Notes: a model not told the origin generated them from the sequence alone. A stretch of DNA of 64,000 nucleotides from Paenibacillus glacialis (GCF_001637205.1 NZ_LVJH01000002.1:62001-126000), one strand, 5' to 3'. Counted from the first letter of the stretch, positions 46,890-55,818 are shown. Translations and numbers: made by a program.

Positions 46890-48524
46890 TTATTTTGTTT
46901 TTCTACTACCTTTTAGATGTTCATAATCTGAAACTCTAAGCACTATTTCCAGTTCATCCTCGTGAAAAATAACCTTCTCAAAAAAGAAATTCACAAGCAA
47001 TTTCTTGTCATTCGTTGAAATTAAATTGGATTCAATCACATATTTATACTTTTCAAATATGGATTCAAACAATTGTATTTGATCAACTTCAACGTCTGTG
47101 TACTTTAATGTGTCGATGATAATAATAATGTCTTTCTCAATATCATCAATTTGATTATTTAATTCTCCAATCTTTTCATCTAGAGCTTGTTTTGTCTTGA
47201 TATACCCTGTTGCATACAAGTCGAGGTATCTTTCAACTGCTGATTTCTTTTCAATTTTTTCTTTTTCTAATACGGTTTTCTGATGCCTGATTTCATCCAA
47301 CTTACCTGAATTGGTGCTATTTGAAACGATGTGTCTGATAATCGTTTCTGGAGTTTTAAGGATTTCAGGAATCCTATTCCAAATTATATTATCTACATTA
47401 TCAACTCTCCAATTTCTACCCCTACATAAGGGATTCGATTCACCAGTACCAACTTCAAATGATTTCTTAGTCTTTTGAGTACATGAGTAATATTTTAATA
47501 ATCGCTTCTTGGTTTTTGATGTTATTCCAGATGAAACTGATGATCCACATCTTCCACATCTCGCTAATCCTTTTAACAAATAATCTTCCGATGGTCTACC
47601 ACTATTCTTGTTTCCCTTAACATTATCATCAAGGTATTTTTGAACTCTTAAAAAAGTCGCTTCATCAATATATTGTGGAATTGGTATTCCAACCCACTCA
47701 TCAGGAGCTTTATCAATTTTAGTTTTTTTGCCATTCTTTTGTACTATCTCAGTTTTACCGTGATAATAAATGCCTTTATAAGTTGGGTTTCTCAATATCC
47801 TGCTAATTGTTGCTTGATACCATTTACTACCCTTTGGTGCTTCGATGCTCTTCTTAGATAACGTTCTAGCTATTTCCGAACAACTCGATTTATTCAGAAT
47901 CATTTTCACCATAGTTAGATAAACTTCTTTTTCAACGTCATTTGTAACGAGGATGTCCAAGTCTTTATCAAACGTATAACCATATATCCTATTTAATCCT
48001 GGGATTTTCCCGTTATTAACCATTGTTTTTCTTCCACGTTTTGTATTAGCTAGAATCTTAGCCTTGTTATATTGCGCAATAGAACCCTGAATATTGAAGT
48101 TAAGCATTGATTCAGCATTATCTTTGTTTAAATCGAACTCAACAAAATGCAGATCACAGCCCATTCCCCAAATTTCATGTGATATCTGTTGTTGGAGATT
48201 TAAGTAGCGGCTCAACCTATCTGGATGAAGAAAGATGACCTTATTTCCAATTCCTTTACTAAATAAAAACAAAATATAATTGATCATCGGTCTGTTCGGA
48301 TTATCTCCAGACTCCCCATCTTCAACCAACACAATTATTTCATTTTCATTAATGAAGAACTTTTCTTTTGCTTCATTAATACATCTTTGAATTTGTGATT
48401 CAATTGAATAATTATCTACTTGTCCATCAGTTGAAACACGGACATAAACAAGAGCCTTGATCAAACCGACCAAGGCATCCAATTCACTCTTTTTTAGTTT
48501 TTCGTTACCTGTTAGGGTAATCAC
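46890..48524 (-). CDS. Second large serine recombinase
   Basis: 544 residues from GTG 48524. Catalytic Ser31 in YVRVSTDGQ, recombinase domain (about 175-270), zinc ribbon (CGRCGSS...YYSCTQ...NPLCRGR) and a coiled coil. It lies 18 kb from attL and 8 kb from attR, so it is less likely to act on the yhbH sites. Its start overlaps the stop of a 52-residue gene by 4 bp (GTGA), so translation is coupled. Confidence 0.95.
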   Translation of the reverse strand: MITLTGNEKLKKSELDALVGLIKALVYVRVSTDGQVDNYSIESQIQRCINEAKEKFFINENEIIVLVEDGESGDNPNRPMINYILFLFSKGIGNKVIFLHPDRLSRYLNLQQQISHEIWGMGCDLHFVEFDLNKDNAESMLNFNIQGSIAQYNKAKILANTKRGRKTMVNNGKIPGLNRIYGYTFDKDLDILVTNDVEKEVYLTMVKMILNKSSCSEIARTLSKKSIEAPKGSKWYQATISRILRNPTYKGIYYHGKTEIVQKNGKKTKIDKAPDEWVGIPIPQYIDEATFLRVQKYLDDNVKGNKNSGRPSEDYLLKGLARCGRCGSSVSSGITSKTKKRLLKYYSCTQKTKKSFEVGTGESNPLCRGRNWRVDNVDNIIWNRIPEILKTPETIIRHIVSNSTNSGKLDEIRHQKTVLEKEKIEKKSAVERYLDLYATGYIKTKQALDEKIGELNNQIDDIEKDIIIIIDTLKYTDVEVDQIQLFESIFEKYKYVIESNLISTNDKKLLVNFFFEKVIFHEDELEIVLRVSDYEHLKGSRKTK

Positions 48525-48679
48525 TCGACATCACCTCTTTTATGATTGCTTCCATATTTTTTTATTACCATTTCAATCCAATTACAAAGAAAATCATCAA
48601 TTTCTGATTGAGTAATATCACATTCTTTGTCCGAGTCACTATATTTCACTTTGATATATTCTTCATCTATCTTACTCAT
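48521..48679 (-). CDS. Small acidic protein (52 aa) coupled to serine recombinase
   Basis: ATG 48679 with AGGAGGA 6 nt upstream; reads MSKIDEEYIKVKYSDSDKEC..., CNWIEMVIKKYGSNH, ending GDVE. The TGA overlaps the recombinase GTG. A small gene locked to a large serine recombinase by translation is a natural candidate for a recombination helper such as a directionality factor; no homology is recognised. Confidence 0.7.
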   Translation of the reverse strand: MSKIDEEYIKVKYSDSDKECDITQSEIDDFLCNWIEMVIKKYGSNHKRGDVE

Positions 48680-48834
48680 GTATTGTCCTCCTATGTCTTT
48701 AATAAAATAAATATAGTAATATAGTTAATTATTTTATACATATATTTACATTTTATATTCTTATCATAACAAGGACTACACCTAAAAGAATAGCGGTAAA
48801 TGATGGTGATGAGTGATCCTTACAGAACGAAAAA

Positions 48835-48860
48835 AAGGACTACTTATCTTCAAGTAGTCC
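48835..48860 (-). terminator. Terminator of the right-hand cargo operon
   Basis: Perfect 10-bp stem AGGACTACTT / AAGTAGTCCT, followed on the minus strand by TTTTTTTCG. It would end the transcript that runs leftward from near attR. Confidence 0.9.
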
Positions 48861-48871
48861 TCAGTATTTCA

Positions 48872-49099
48872 TCACTCAACCTTCATAATACCTGTAATTT
48901 TCAATTGCTCAGACTTCACTTTTACCTTTAAGCATATTGCTGTTACAACATCTTCATGAAGATCATCAAAATCATCAGTAATACACTCAATGTCGAGAGA
49001 TATAGTTTTATTCTCGAATTGAAATTGTCCAGTATCAATTAAACGAGTAATGGTGTAATTGACTATTAGTTGTGACAAGGAATTACTCTCTTCTGCCAT
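48872..49099 (-). CDS. Hypothetical protein (75 aa)
   Basis: Acidic, with a pattern of alternating hydrophobics in the second half; the last gene of a long minus-strand series. No family recognised. Confidence 0.6.
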   Translation of the reverse strand: MAEESNSLSQLIVNYTITRLIDTGQFQFENKTISLDIECITDDFDDLHEDVVTAICLKVKVKSEQLKITGIMKVE

Positions 49100-49151
49100 T
49101 TAACTTAATCATTACTCATTTCTTAAAATTCGTCATTTATCAAATTTAATA

Positions 49152-49529
49152 TTATTGCATTTCACTTAGCGTTTCCTCAAACTTTTCTTTAGTTAGGATC
49201 ATGGAGGATAATTCCCCTTCCTCATAATACTCAATAATATATATCTTTCCAGTATCGATATTTTTGAATTTTTTATATGACTCCATACTGATCTCTTCAT
49301 CAATCTTATATATAACTTCAGACAATAACCCATTCATGGTATTGAAAATAACTGCATTTACTATCTCTTCAATCTTATCTTCCATTAGCAATTGGTTGTA
49401 CAATTTTTCACTAATTTTCCTTTTTACTGTATTACCTTTATCATTCTTTAATTCCAATTCAACTTTTTTACCAAATAGTGAATCCCATACACCAACAGAA
49501 GTTTTCATAGATTTCAACCTCTCAGACAA
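49152..49529 (-). CDS. Hypothetical protein (125 aa)
   Basis: Charged, mainly helical at the start, beta-rich at the end (YIIEYYEEGELSSMIL). Cytoplasmic. No family recognised; part of the right-hand cargo series. Confidence 0.6.
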   Translation of the reverse strand: MSERLKSMKTSVGVWDSLFGKKVELELKNDKGNTVKRKISEKLYNQLLMEDKIEEIVNAVIFNTMNGLLSEVIYKIDEEISMESYKKFKNIDTGKIYIIEYYEEGELSSMILTKEKFEETLSEMQ

Positions 49530-49580
49530 TTTGGAATGTTATAACACCACAACATAAATAAATCTACAACTCACAGTAAA

Positions 49581-49910
49581 TTACGAATAAAAGAATCCTT
49601 GATCAGGACAACTTTCAGATTCAAGTAGCTGATCATATGTCTGTCCTTTATAAAATTGTTTCAATACAATTTTAATCTCAAATTTTCCTTTCCCAGAAAG
49701 ATCATTTTTAATTCCTTTATCTCTATCACCATCGCCAAGTAATTCATAAACATCCTTGCCTCCAAAAACACCATATCCATCATAAGCGTCCTCATAAATA
49801 CTTTGTGTTGGTGTAATGAGATAACATTGACTTCTTTTTGGTGACTGACCACTATGTACATTTGCTATACTTAATTTACTGACCGCACATTTCCAACTAA
49901 ACATCCCCAT
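49581..49910 (-). CDS. Hypothetical protein (109 aa)
   Basis: Begins MGMFSWKCAVSKLSIANVH with a GGAGGC site, and contains 'YEDAYDGYGVFGGKDVYELLGDG', a pattern I have the impression of from other small bacterial and phage proteins but cannot name. Two Cys. Cytoplasmic. Confidence 0.65.
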   Translation of the reverse strand: MGMFSWKCAVSKLSIANVHSGQSPKRSQCYLITPTQSIYEDAYDGYGVFGGKDVYELLGDGDRDKGIKNDLSGKGKFEIKIVLKQFYKGQTYDQLLESESCPDQGFFYS

Positions 49911-49959
49911 AATTATTGCCTCCGTTTTTTTGATATCTTGTCATTCTAAATCTTACTTT

Positions 49960-50265
49960 TTATCGTACAGTTTTCTCTATTAGACTATCCTTACTCACTA
50001 GATTTTCAAATGACATTCTTCCCACACGATTATTATCAATATACCTTACTTTAGCTTTGTGTACAAAACCTGATTCATCTTCTAGGAAATCAACAATAAT
50101 ACATTCTCGATCCAACATTTTAAGTTGCTTACTATATAAAGGAGGCACTACAACATATCTTTGATTAAGTTGTATATTTGTGGTTCTCTTAAACCTTTTC
50201 TTATCTACATAGTACATAAACTCGACTCTGTAGCCATTAGCTATCTTATCAATATGCAACGACAT
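49960..50265 (-). CDS. Hypothetical protein (101 aa)
   Basis: Small basic beta-rich protein (YRVEFMYYVDKKRFKRTTNIQL...ECIIVDFLEDESGFVHKAKVRY), perhaps an OB- or SH3-like barrel. No family assigned. Confidence 0.6.
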   Translation of the reverse strand: MSLHIDKIANGYRVEFMYYVDKKRFKRTTNIQLNQRYVVVPPLYSKQLKMLDRECIIVDFLEDESGFVHKAKVRYIDNNRVGRMSFENLVSKDSLIEKTVR

Positions 50266-50342
50266 TTCACCTCACATTTAATGAATAATGCAAAATATAT
50301 AGAGCTGACTGATTCTAATAAAATATGCCTTTCAAAGTCTTA

Positions 50343-50972
50343 TTAATTTAGATTACTAATCATGTCCCTATAATGTTCTTCGTGATCAGGGAAACGATAA
50401 ATAATATCAAGTTGATTAGAGTCTTTACTCATGATAAACCTATGAATTTCTCCTCCGATGCCAACTTTATCTTTGCTTAAATCATCTTCATATTTTTGTA
50501 AAGTTATCAACTTGATAAACATTTCGTCTACTCCGTGTATAGATAATTCCTCATAAAAATCAAAAGAAACTTGAGGTTTAATTGCTGCACAGTATTCGTA
50601 TTCTTCCACATTAAAATCATTTGTACTTCTATAAACGAACCCCCTAAAAGCATTCTGTTTATGCGAATATCCAAACTGAAAAATCGTACTAGTAACTTCT
50701 TTCGGGTATTGAGAGTTAAGATTTCTAAGAGCTTCTGTAGTCAGAATATTCAAGTAATCAATGTCATAAGAAATAACATTTCTATTTATCATCTTATTCC
50801 AATCAAGAATGAGATCAATGTTACCAGTACCACACATTACACTCCTTAAATGCGGTAAGGGGAAAATTTTAGAAGCGAATTTAAATGGCTTTTTTTCATC
50901 TACGGTTATTGACAAAGTATCCATTGCAATATAGACATTTTCAGAATCAAAGATAAAATTTAAAGCTGTCAT
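50343..50972 (-). CDS. Proteasome-beta-like Ntn-hydrolase homologue
   Basis: 209 residues. Starts MTALNFIFDSENVYIAMDT: once Met is removed, Thr is residue 1, Asp falls at 17 (AMDT) and Lys at 34 (ASKIF), and a Gly-rich turn VMCGTGN follows, all as in proteasome beta or HslV subunits (Thr1, Asp17, Lys33, GxGG-like). It has no HslU partner in the window. The same start pattern opens the protein at 32959-34527. A self-processing peptidase or hydrolase is likely; the substrate is unknown. Confidence 0.7.
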   Translation of the reverse strand: MTALNFIFDSENVYIAMDTLSITVDEKKPFKFASKIFPLPHLRSVMCGTGNIDLILDWNKMINRNVISYDIDYLNILTTEALRNLNSQYPKEVTSTIFQFGYSHKQNAFRGFVYRSTNDFNVEEYEYCAAIKPQVSFDFYEELSIHGVDEMFIKLITLQKYEDDLSKDKVGIGGEIHRFIMSKDSNQLDIIYRFPDHEEHYRDMISNLN

Positions 50973-51098
50973 TTTCTACACTCCCTATACATTGAAATAG
51001 CCATTTCACAACATCAGTTCATATAGATTTTTTGGGTTTTTCTTAGGTTGTATTTTATCTTCTCCGTTCTTTCTAATCAAATCAACCTTTCAAGGGAA

Positions 51099-51782
51099 TT
51101 ACTTCCCTCCTATGTGTCTTCTGATTGTTCTGACATTCTTCTTGTGGGAGTGTATATTTTTAAAGTATTCTCTATCTCTTTTGTCTTTTATCTCCATAAT
51201 TTTAACAGTTTTTTTGAAATGCCCTTCTATCTTTTTCATTTCCTTATTTAGATCGTGAATATTCTTTTGCATGATGCCGTAATAACCATTATACATATTC
51301 GAATCGATTACATATGTCCTGTTGTAATGATTCTGGTCGATATCTTGATAAGCTAGAGATACCTCGTATGTAGGAAAATCTTTGTTATCATTCATAAGTT
51401 CTACAAAACTACCTACATGAGCACTCAGTGTTTGGTTAGGAGCTAAAAATGCAACTCCTTCTTTAAACATAAAAGCATCTTCTAGAATTTCATTAGTCTT
51501 AGTTTGATTCATTGGAGCCAAATTAATTTTTATATTTTTTGCTGCATTTATTCCGATATTTGATAATTTAAATGATAAAAAATTCAAGTCAGTGGTATCA
51601 AGATAAGCAATAATATTTGGAGTATTATTTTCTCTTCTAATCCTCTCGTTCTGCATTAATGAATGCGCACTATATTTTTGAGAGTTCTTTGCAAACCATA
51701 CATTAAGGATAGTAAGAAAGATTATGACCACCACATTAAGAAAGTTAACTATGCTCGAATTATCTGTAATCCATTGATTCAT
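51099..51782 (-). CDS. Membrane-anchored hypothetical protein
   Basis: 227 residues. One N-terminal membrane helix (FLNVVVIIFLTILNVWFA), then a beta-sandwich-like part ('DLNFLSFKLSNIGINAAKNIKINL', 'VSLAYQDIDQNHYNRTYVI') and a basic helical tail. This build is seen in many accessory-island proteins of unknown role. Confidence 0.65.
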   Translation of the reverse strand: MNQWITDNSSIVNFLNVVVIIFLTILNVWFAKNSQKYSAHSLMQNERIRRENNTPNIIAYLDTTDLNFLSFKLSNIGINAAKNIKINLAPMNQTKTNEILEDAFMFKEGVAFLAPNQTLSAHVGSFVELMNDNKDFPTYEVSLAYQDIDQNHYNRTYVIDSNMYNGYYGIMQKNIHDLNKEMKKIEGHFKKTVKIMEIKDKRDREYFKNIHSHKKNVRTIRRHIGGK

Positions 51783-51824
51783 TCTTCTGCTCCCTTATGT
51801 TTGTAAAATGTATGATTTATCAGA

Positions 51825-52271
51825 CTATATCTTTACATTTAAAAGATTATATCCAAGGTTCTTATGTTTAAGAATTATCATGTTTTCAATTATCAATCTA
51901 ATATTTTTAGATGAAAGGCTATCTTGGTTTAATTCGATTCCATTAAAAATAAATGTTGAAATTTGAACTATATCTAGTTCAATCTTATATCCTTTTTCTA
52001 TGTAATTATCAAATAAATTCTTCATACGGATATTCGTCATTTGACTAATCCCCGGCTTTAAATAACCAGTGACTCTTCTTTTCAAGTTGTCTGTCTCTCC
52101 GATGTAGACATCTCTACATTCAGAATCTGTTTTATAAATTCTCCACCTGTATACAGATGGAACCTGAAGATTCTTATTCATACTTCTATCAAAAGTCTGA
52201 GGATATAGATACGGGATTTCGTCAGTTTCAACTTTACTCCAGTTAAAATCTAAGCTTAAGTTATTCAGCAT
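51825..52271 (-). CDS. GIY-YIG domain protein
   Basis: 148 residues from ATG 52271 (MLNNLSLDF), chosen because GGGAGGG is 5 nt before it. 'PSVYRWRIYKTDSECRDVYIGETDNLKRRVTGYL' has the GIY-YIG nuclease layout: the first strand motif is altered to VYRWRIY, the second is VYIGET, with Arg in LKRRV; a late ENMIILKHKNLGYNLLN supplies the conserved Glu/Asn. It may be a homing- or restriction-like nuclease. Confidence 0.75.
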   Translation of the reverse strand: MLNNLSLDFNWSKVETDEIPYLYPQTFDRSMNKNLQVPSVYRWRIYKTDSECRDVYIGETDNLKRRVTGYLKPGISQMTNIRMKNLFDNYIEKGYKIELDIVQISTFIFNGIELNQDSLSSKNIRLIIENMIILKHKNLGYNLLNVKI

Positions 52272-52303
52272 ATGATCCCTCCCATTACGATGAAATATTT
52301 GCC

Positions 52304-52489
52304 TTATGTATCTTTTTTTCTCTTCTCGAATGCGATCCATGAATAATATAATAGCCAGAATATTAATGGTAATATAACTAATGCATAATTTCGTTTTTCA
52401 TAAGGAAGCGTGAATATAGCGACAATTGCGATTGGTATTACAATGGCAAGTAAGATAAAATACTTTTTCCAATGGTAATTTTTTATCAC
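52304..52489 (-). CDS. Small membrane protein (61 aa)
   Basis: Two membrane helices (YFILLAIVIPIAIVAIFTL and YALVILPLIFWLLYYSWIAF). GTG 52489 with GAGGAGG 5 nt upstream is the probable start. Confidence 0.55.
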   Translation of the reverse strand: MIKNYHWKKYFILLAIVIPIAIVAIFTLPYEKRNYALVILPLIFWLLYYSWIAFEKRKKDT

Positions 52490-52531
52490 AATCTCCTCCT
52501 CAAGTCGAGTTTTGATCAAAGTCCGTCACTA

Positions 52532-52699
52532 CTATCTATGCTTTTTATAATTTATACGGCATGACATACAGATGGTGATCACTCTTTTCCTTCCCGTATC
52601 CTCAACCAATGCAATCTTATTCACTTCATCTTCGGTATATCTATCTTCTGTTTCTCCTTCACGATCACAAGCAGGACATACAGTAATCCACTTTTTTAT
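52532..52699 (-). CDS. Four-Cys zinc-finger micro-protein, start unclear
   Basis: The frame reads KKWITVCPACDREGETEDR..., VITICMSCRINYKKHR-stop: two CxxC knuckles 32 residues apart. AGGAGG at 52701-52706 points to this gene, but no ATG, GTG or TTG lies in frame; the well-spaced GTG at 52692 is out of frame and stops after eight codons. Either a non-standard start or a damaged start. Confidence 0.5.
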   Translation of the reverse strand: MKKWITVCPACDREGETEDRYTEDEVNKIALVEDTGRKRVITICMSCRINYKKHR

Positions 52700-52730
52700 T
52701 CCTCCTAATGATCTACTTAAAAATCACATT

Positions 52731-53429
52731 TCATTCACTCGTGGATCTTTGATCATGTCTGGATAATAACTCAGTTCGATGGCTCTTGCCATACACCTTT
52801 AAATCCCTTAAATCACGATCCCTCATCCTCTGATGGAAAAACTCTTTTGGTATATTATTCATGACTGAATTCAGGCAATAATCTATAGGAAATTGGGCAA
52901 CCAATCTACCTTCCCAAAGCTCGTTAAACGTGTAATCCTCGAAAAAAGTACACTCATCATCGCGCCACACAAAAATCCTCGTAGTATCCTTAGCTCTAAA
53001 ACTATCTATATGTAGAGAACCGCACTCCCCTCCGTCAAGACGAGCTAATGATATTTTCTCTCTCCAATGTTGAGGTATCCTTTGTTTTATACCATCGTTA
53101 CGACTAGCAGTTCCTATATAAACTTGACAATACTCATCTAAGACCATAACATAGTGCCCGTAAATACCAGCTACAGAATTAAGATCTTTAATTTCATAAA
53201 ACTTATTTGAAGCTACAAACTTATCCAGTTCTTCATTAAATTTCTCCCGAGACAGTGACTTAAAGTATTTCATATTAAGATCAAAACGAGTCATAACCTT
53301 CTCTAACTTAAGCTTTGATTCTTCAAACGAAGTGGCATTATCTTTATCACTCGTCTTCACATAATTATCGGCGGTTAGTTTATATCCACCCTCTTTATTG
53401 AGTACCTTTACTCCAAAATGTGTGTTCAT
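52731..53429 (-). CDS. GIY-YIG-like protein
   Basis: 232 residues. Central segment 'SVAGIYGHYVMVLDEYCQVYIGTASRNDGIKQRIPQHW' gives GIY and YIG motifs with the downstream Arg; later 'FNELWEGRLVAQFPIDYCLNSV' may supply the Glu. Different from 51825-52271 in sequence. Nuclease activity is plausible, unproven. Confidence 0.7.
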   Translation of the reverse strand: MNTHFGVKVLNKEGGYKLTADNYVKTSDKDNATSFEESKLKLEKVMTRFDLNMKYFKSLSREKFNEELDKFVASNKFYEIKDLNSVAGIYGHYVMVLDEYCQVYIGTASRNDGIKQRIPQHWREKISLARLDGGECGSLHIDSFRAKDTTRIFVWRDDECTFFEDYTFNELWEGRLVAQFPIDYCLNSVMNNIPKEFFHQRMRDRDLRDLKVYGKSHRTELLSRHDQRSTSE

Positions 53430-53465
53430 ATAATTTCACCCCAATCTCCTCATGAAAGGCTAATT

Positions 53466-53696
53466 TCATTCAAGTTTATCAAAGTAGTTACTGATGGCGA
53501 TTAAAGCATCTATCTTGCCTATCTCATCATTATTGTCCATCGATTCCGTTATGAATCCAGCAAGTATGTGTTGGTTGGAAAAACTAACCTCTGAGCTTGA
53601 TATCAATCTTTTTACTATATCGTTCAAACTACTGGAGCTTGAATAGTTCTCGCAGACATAGATTAGTCTACCAATTTGTAATGCTTTATTGTCCAC
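53466..53696 (-). CDS. Hypothetical protein (76 aa)
   Basis: GTG start with GGGGTGA upstream; Ser-rich middle, helical. Cytoplasmic. No family. Confidence 0.55.
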   Translation of the reverse strand: MDNKALQIGRLIYVCENYSSSSSLNDIVKRLISSSEVSFSNQHILAGFITESMDNNDEIGKIDALIAISNYFDKLE

Positions 53697-53724
53697 TCAT
53701 TCACCCCACTTCTTAAAGGAAGAC

Positions 53725-54198
53725 TCATTTAATAATGTTTATATCATATTTCTTGGTGTAATTCCCTGTGTTTATCACAAGTCTATTTTCACCTTCTTGT
53801 AGAAATTCAGTTAATTTAATAACGAAGTGCTTGTTAATGTAATCACTGGAATAAAAATTAGACATTTCACTTTGTGGCTGCCCATTATAAATAACTTCAT
53901 TTAAAACTACGATAAGGGGATCTGCACTATTTACATATCTTCCATAGAGAAATAGATCCGCTTTATTGCCACTAAATTTAGCTAGATCAATGTTCACTTT
54001 AGTCTGCTCTTCTAAATTTATTTCTTCTTCGTATCCCCCACCAACTTCATTGAGCGTTACTCCTAGATTAATATAATTAAAATGCGTCTGAGGATTACCA
54101 AACATATCCTCAATTTCGTATCTAAGGTAATTAGGAACTTGTAATATAACCGAAACAATTAATATGGCTATAGTTCCACCTATTATTTTCTTTTTCAT
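53725..54198 (-). CDS. Exported or membrane-anchored hypothetical protein (157 aa)
   Basis: N-terminal signal/anchor (KKKIIGGTIAILIVSVILQVP) and a beta-rich outer domain, 'LIVVLNEVIYNGQPQSEMSNFYSSDYINKHFVIKLTEFLQEGENRLVINTGNYTK'. The pattern resembles carbohydrate-binding-like beta sandwiches. Function unknown. Confidence 0.6.
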   Translation of the reverse strand: MKKKIIGGTIAILIVSVILQVPNYLRYEIEDMFGNPQTHFNYINLGVTLNEVGGGYEEEINLEEQTKVNIDLAKFSGNKADLFLYGRYVNSADPLIVVLNEVIYNGQPQSEMSNFYSSDYINKHFVIKLTEFLQEGENRLVINTGNYTKKYDINIIK

Positions 54199-54223
54199 TT
54201 TTTCTCCCTATGAAAGAATTGTT

Positions 54224-54762
54224 TTATAAACAACACTCTGATCTAATCAAGTTCCAAATTCCCAGAAAATTAGTCATCGCGAATATGTCTGATTGGGCTT
54301 CGATAACATTGGTATACTGTTTAAATTGAATCTCATTATTTTTTATCCATTGATCATCTATCTCTTGATTACCAAAATCATGTTTTAGTATTTCCGCATA
54401 CATATCAGCAAATTCCGCTAAGCAAAACTTCTCAAACACCGCTATGTGTCCAATTTCATGTAATACGACAAAAAGAAATAAAGACTCATTAGAGATAGGT
54501 ATGTTTAAAGATTCAAGAAAAATGGATTTATTCTGTACTCCGTACCTGTTTTAAAGTCAGCTCGATTGACGATGCTTTGCCAATCTCGATGAATGTAAAT
54601 AGAAAAAACGCCTTTTTCTACTTCGCAGTATGCTCCGGCACAATCAATACATTTTTTTGTTTGAGGCTCACTACCCTCCAACAAATATATAGTAAAAGAA
54701 AAAGAAAGATTAATACTATTCCGAACAATACCGATTATCTTATCGTGAACGTTGTTATTCAT
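54224..54762 (-). pseudogene. Frameshifted gene with HEXXH metallopeptidase-like motif
   Basis: The 5' frame (ATG 54762, MNNNVHDKIIGIVRN..., ending EYRINPFFLNL at 54505) and the 3' frame (stop 54224, ...LRSECCL) join smoothly if one base is shifted near 54540-54548. In the second frame the sequence continues upstream as GVQNKSIFLESLNIPISN and FVVLHEIGHIAVFEKF, the HEIGH motif lying at 54446-54460 inside what would otherwise be non-coding overlap. A zinc peptidase of about 178 residues is the likely intact form. It may be a mutation or a sequence error. Confidence 0.65.
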
Positions 54763-54791
54763 AGTGTTCTACTCCTAATAAAAGTATTATT

Positions 54792-55454
54792 TCAACGAAA
54801 ATCCTCTTCTGTTTTGGGACTCCTTCTAACTTCTCTGAGATCAAATTCCATTCTCTTTATAATCCAAAAATGCAAACTCACATTACAATTAAAAACCATT
54901 CCTAATTTGATCTTAAATTTCTCAATCTGAAACCCTGAAAAACTGTCTTCAATCACTTTCTCATATTCTACCTTAAATTCTGTTAGTCGATTTACTTCGA
55001 TGAATCTATTTATATCATGGTAAGCGATGATGTGATCTATTTCATCCTTTGAGAATATCTGATCTCTAGTAGGATGAATAACACACAGGACAGCAAATTG
55101 ATCCGCATCTTTTATTTTCATCTCATTCAATTTATTAAAGTCCTTGTTTATTCCCATCTCTCCGTAAACTACACTTCGATAACCGTTAAAATTAGCATCT
55201 TTTTGTATATCCCATGTATAACAAAGTTTAAATTCAATGAGATCTGTAGGCTTATATTCATCATCAAATACAACTAAGTCAACTCTTTTATATTCTCTTG
55301 TTACATTGAGATTTCTTTTGTACATTTCAAATGCCACCGCATCTCTAATAGCGTGTTCGCTCTTTCCGGTTAATTGTATGAATGACAATTCTTCGCTATT
55401 TAAATAGTTACTGAAGGCGGTTTCTATACAGCTCTTTAGTTCAATGATATCCAT
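54792..55454 (-). CDS. PD-(D/E)XK nuclease-like protein
   Basis: 220 residues from ATG 55454 (MDIIELK), where AAGGAG gives the start. 'KRVDLVVFDDEYKPTDLIEFKLCYTWD' is the layout of PD-(D/E)XK nucleases (D, then E-x-K after a strand), with a conserved-looking upstream helix (HAIRDAVAFEMYKR). It could cut DNA or be a non-enzymatic relative. It sits among the GIY-YIG proteins. Confidence 0.65.
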   Translation of the reverse strand: MDIIELKSCIETAFSNYLNSEELSFIQLTGKSEHAIRDAVAFEMYKRNLNVTREYKRVDLVVFDDEYKPTDLIEFKLCYTWDIQKDANFNGYRSVVYGEMGINKDFNKLNEMKIKDADQFAVLCVIHPTRDQIFSKDEIDHIIAYHDINRFIEVNRLTEFKVEYEKVIEDSFSGFQIEKFKIKLGMVFNCNVSLHFWIIKRMEFDLREVRRSPKTEEDFR

Positions 55455-55486
55455 AACAATCTCCTTATAAATCATCGTTTCAACTT

Positions 55487-55687
55487 CTAATCCCCATATG
55501 TCCCCTTAACTTCCTCGATTGTCAATTCAGGCATCGGCTTACCTTCATAGTACTCTAACGCCTTCCACCAAAACCAAACTCTTTTCCAACGTGGTCTCGT
55601 CAATATCTCTGCTATTGATAAATCCTGATCCTTAGTTTCTTTTAAGTATCGTTTAACAATTTCAGCTATTTCAACATCAAATTGCAT
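55487..55687 (-). CDS. Hypothetical protein (66 aa)
   Basis: Small, Trp-rich helix (RPRWKRVWFWWKALEYYEG). Cytoplasmic or membrane-peripheral. No family. Confidence 0.55.
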   Translation of the reverse strand: MQFDVEIAEIVKRYLKETKDQDLSIAEILTRPRWKRVWFWWKALEYYEGKPMPELTIEEVKGTYGD

Positions 55688-55818
55688 TGGTTATTCCTCT
55701 GCCTTTTCTTGATATTCTATAAATCTAGTAGCTCAACCTAGCACTTAATTTATGGATAGGATTATTTTACCATACATAAAAATAAACGCCCATCAATGGA
55801 CGTTATAAACATACATTT

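Noticed and set aside
46890-48524. Second serine recombinase as the enzyme for the yhbH sites
   Set aside because: It is 8 kb from the nearer junction, while the other recombinase abuts attL; still possible, but less likely.
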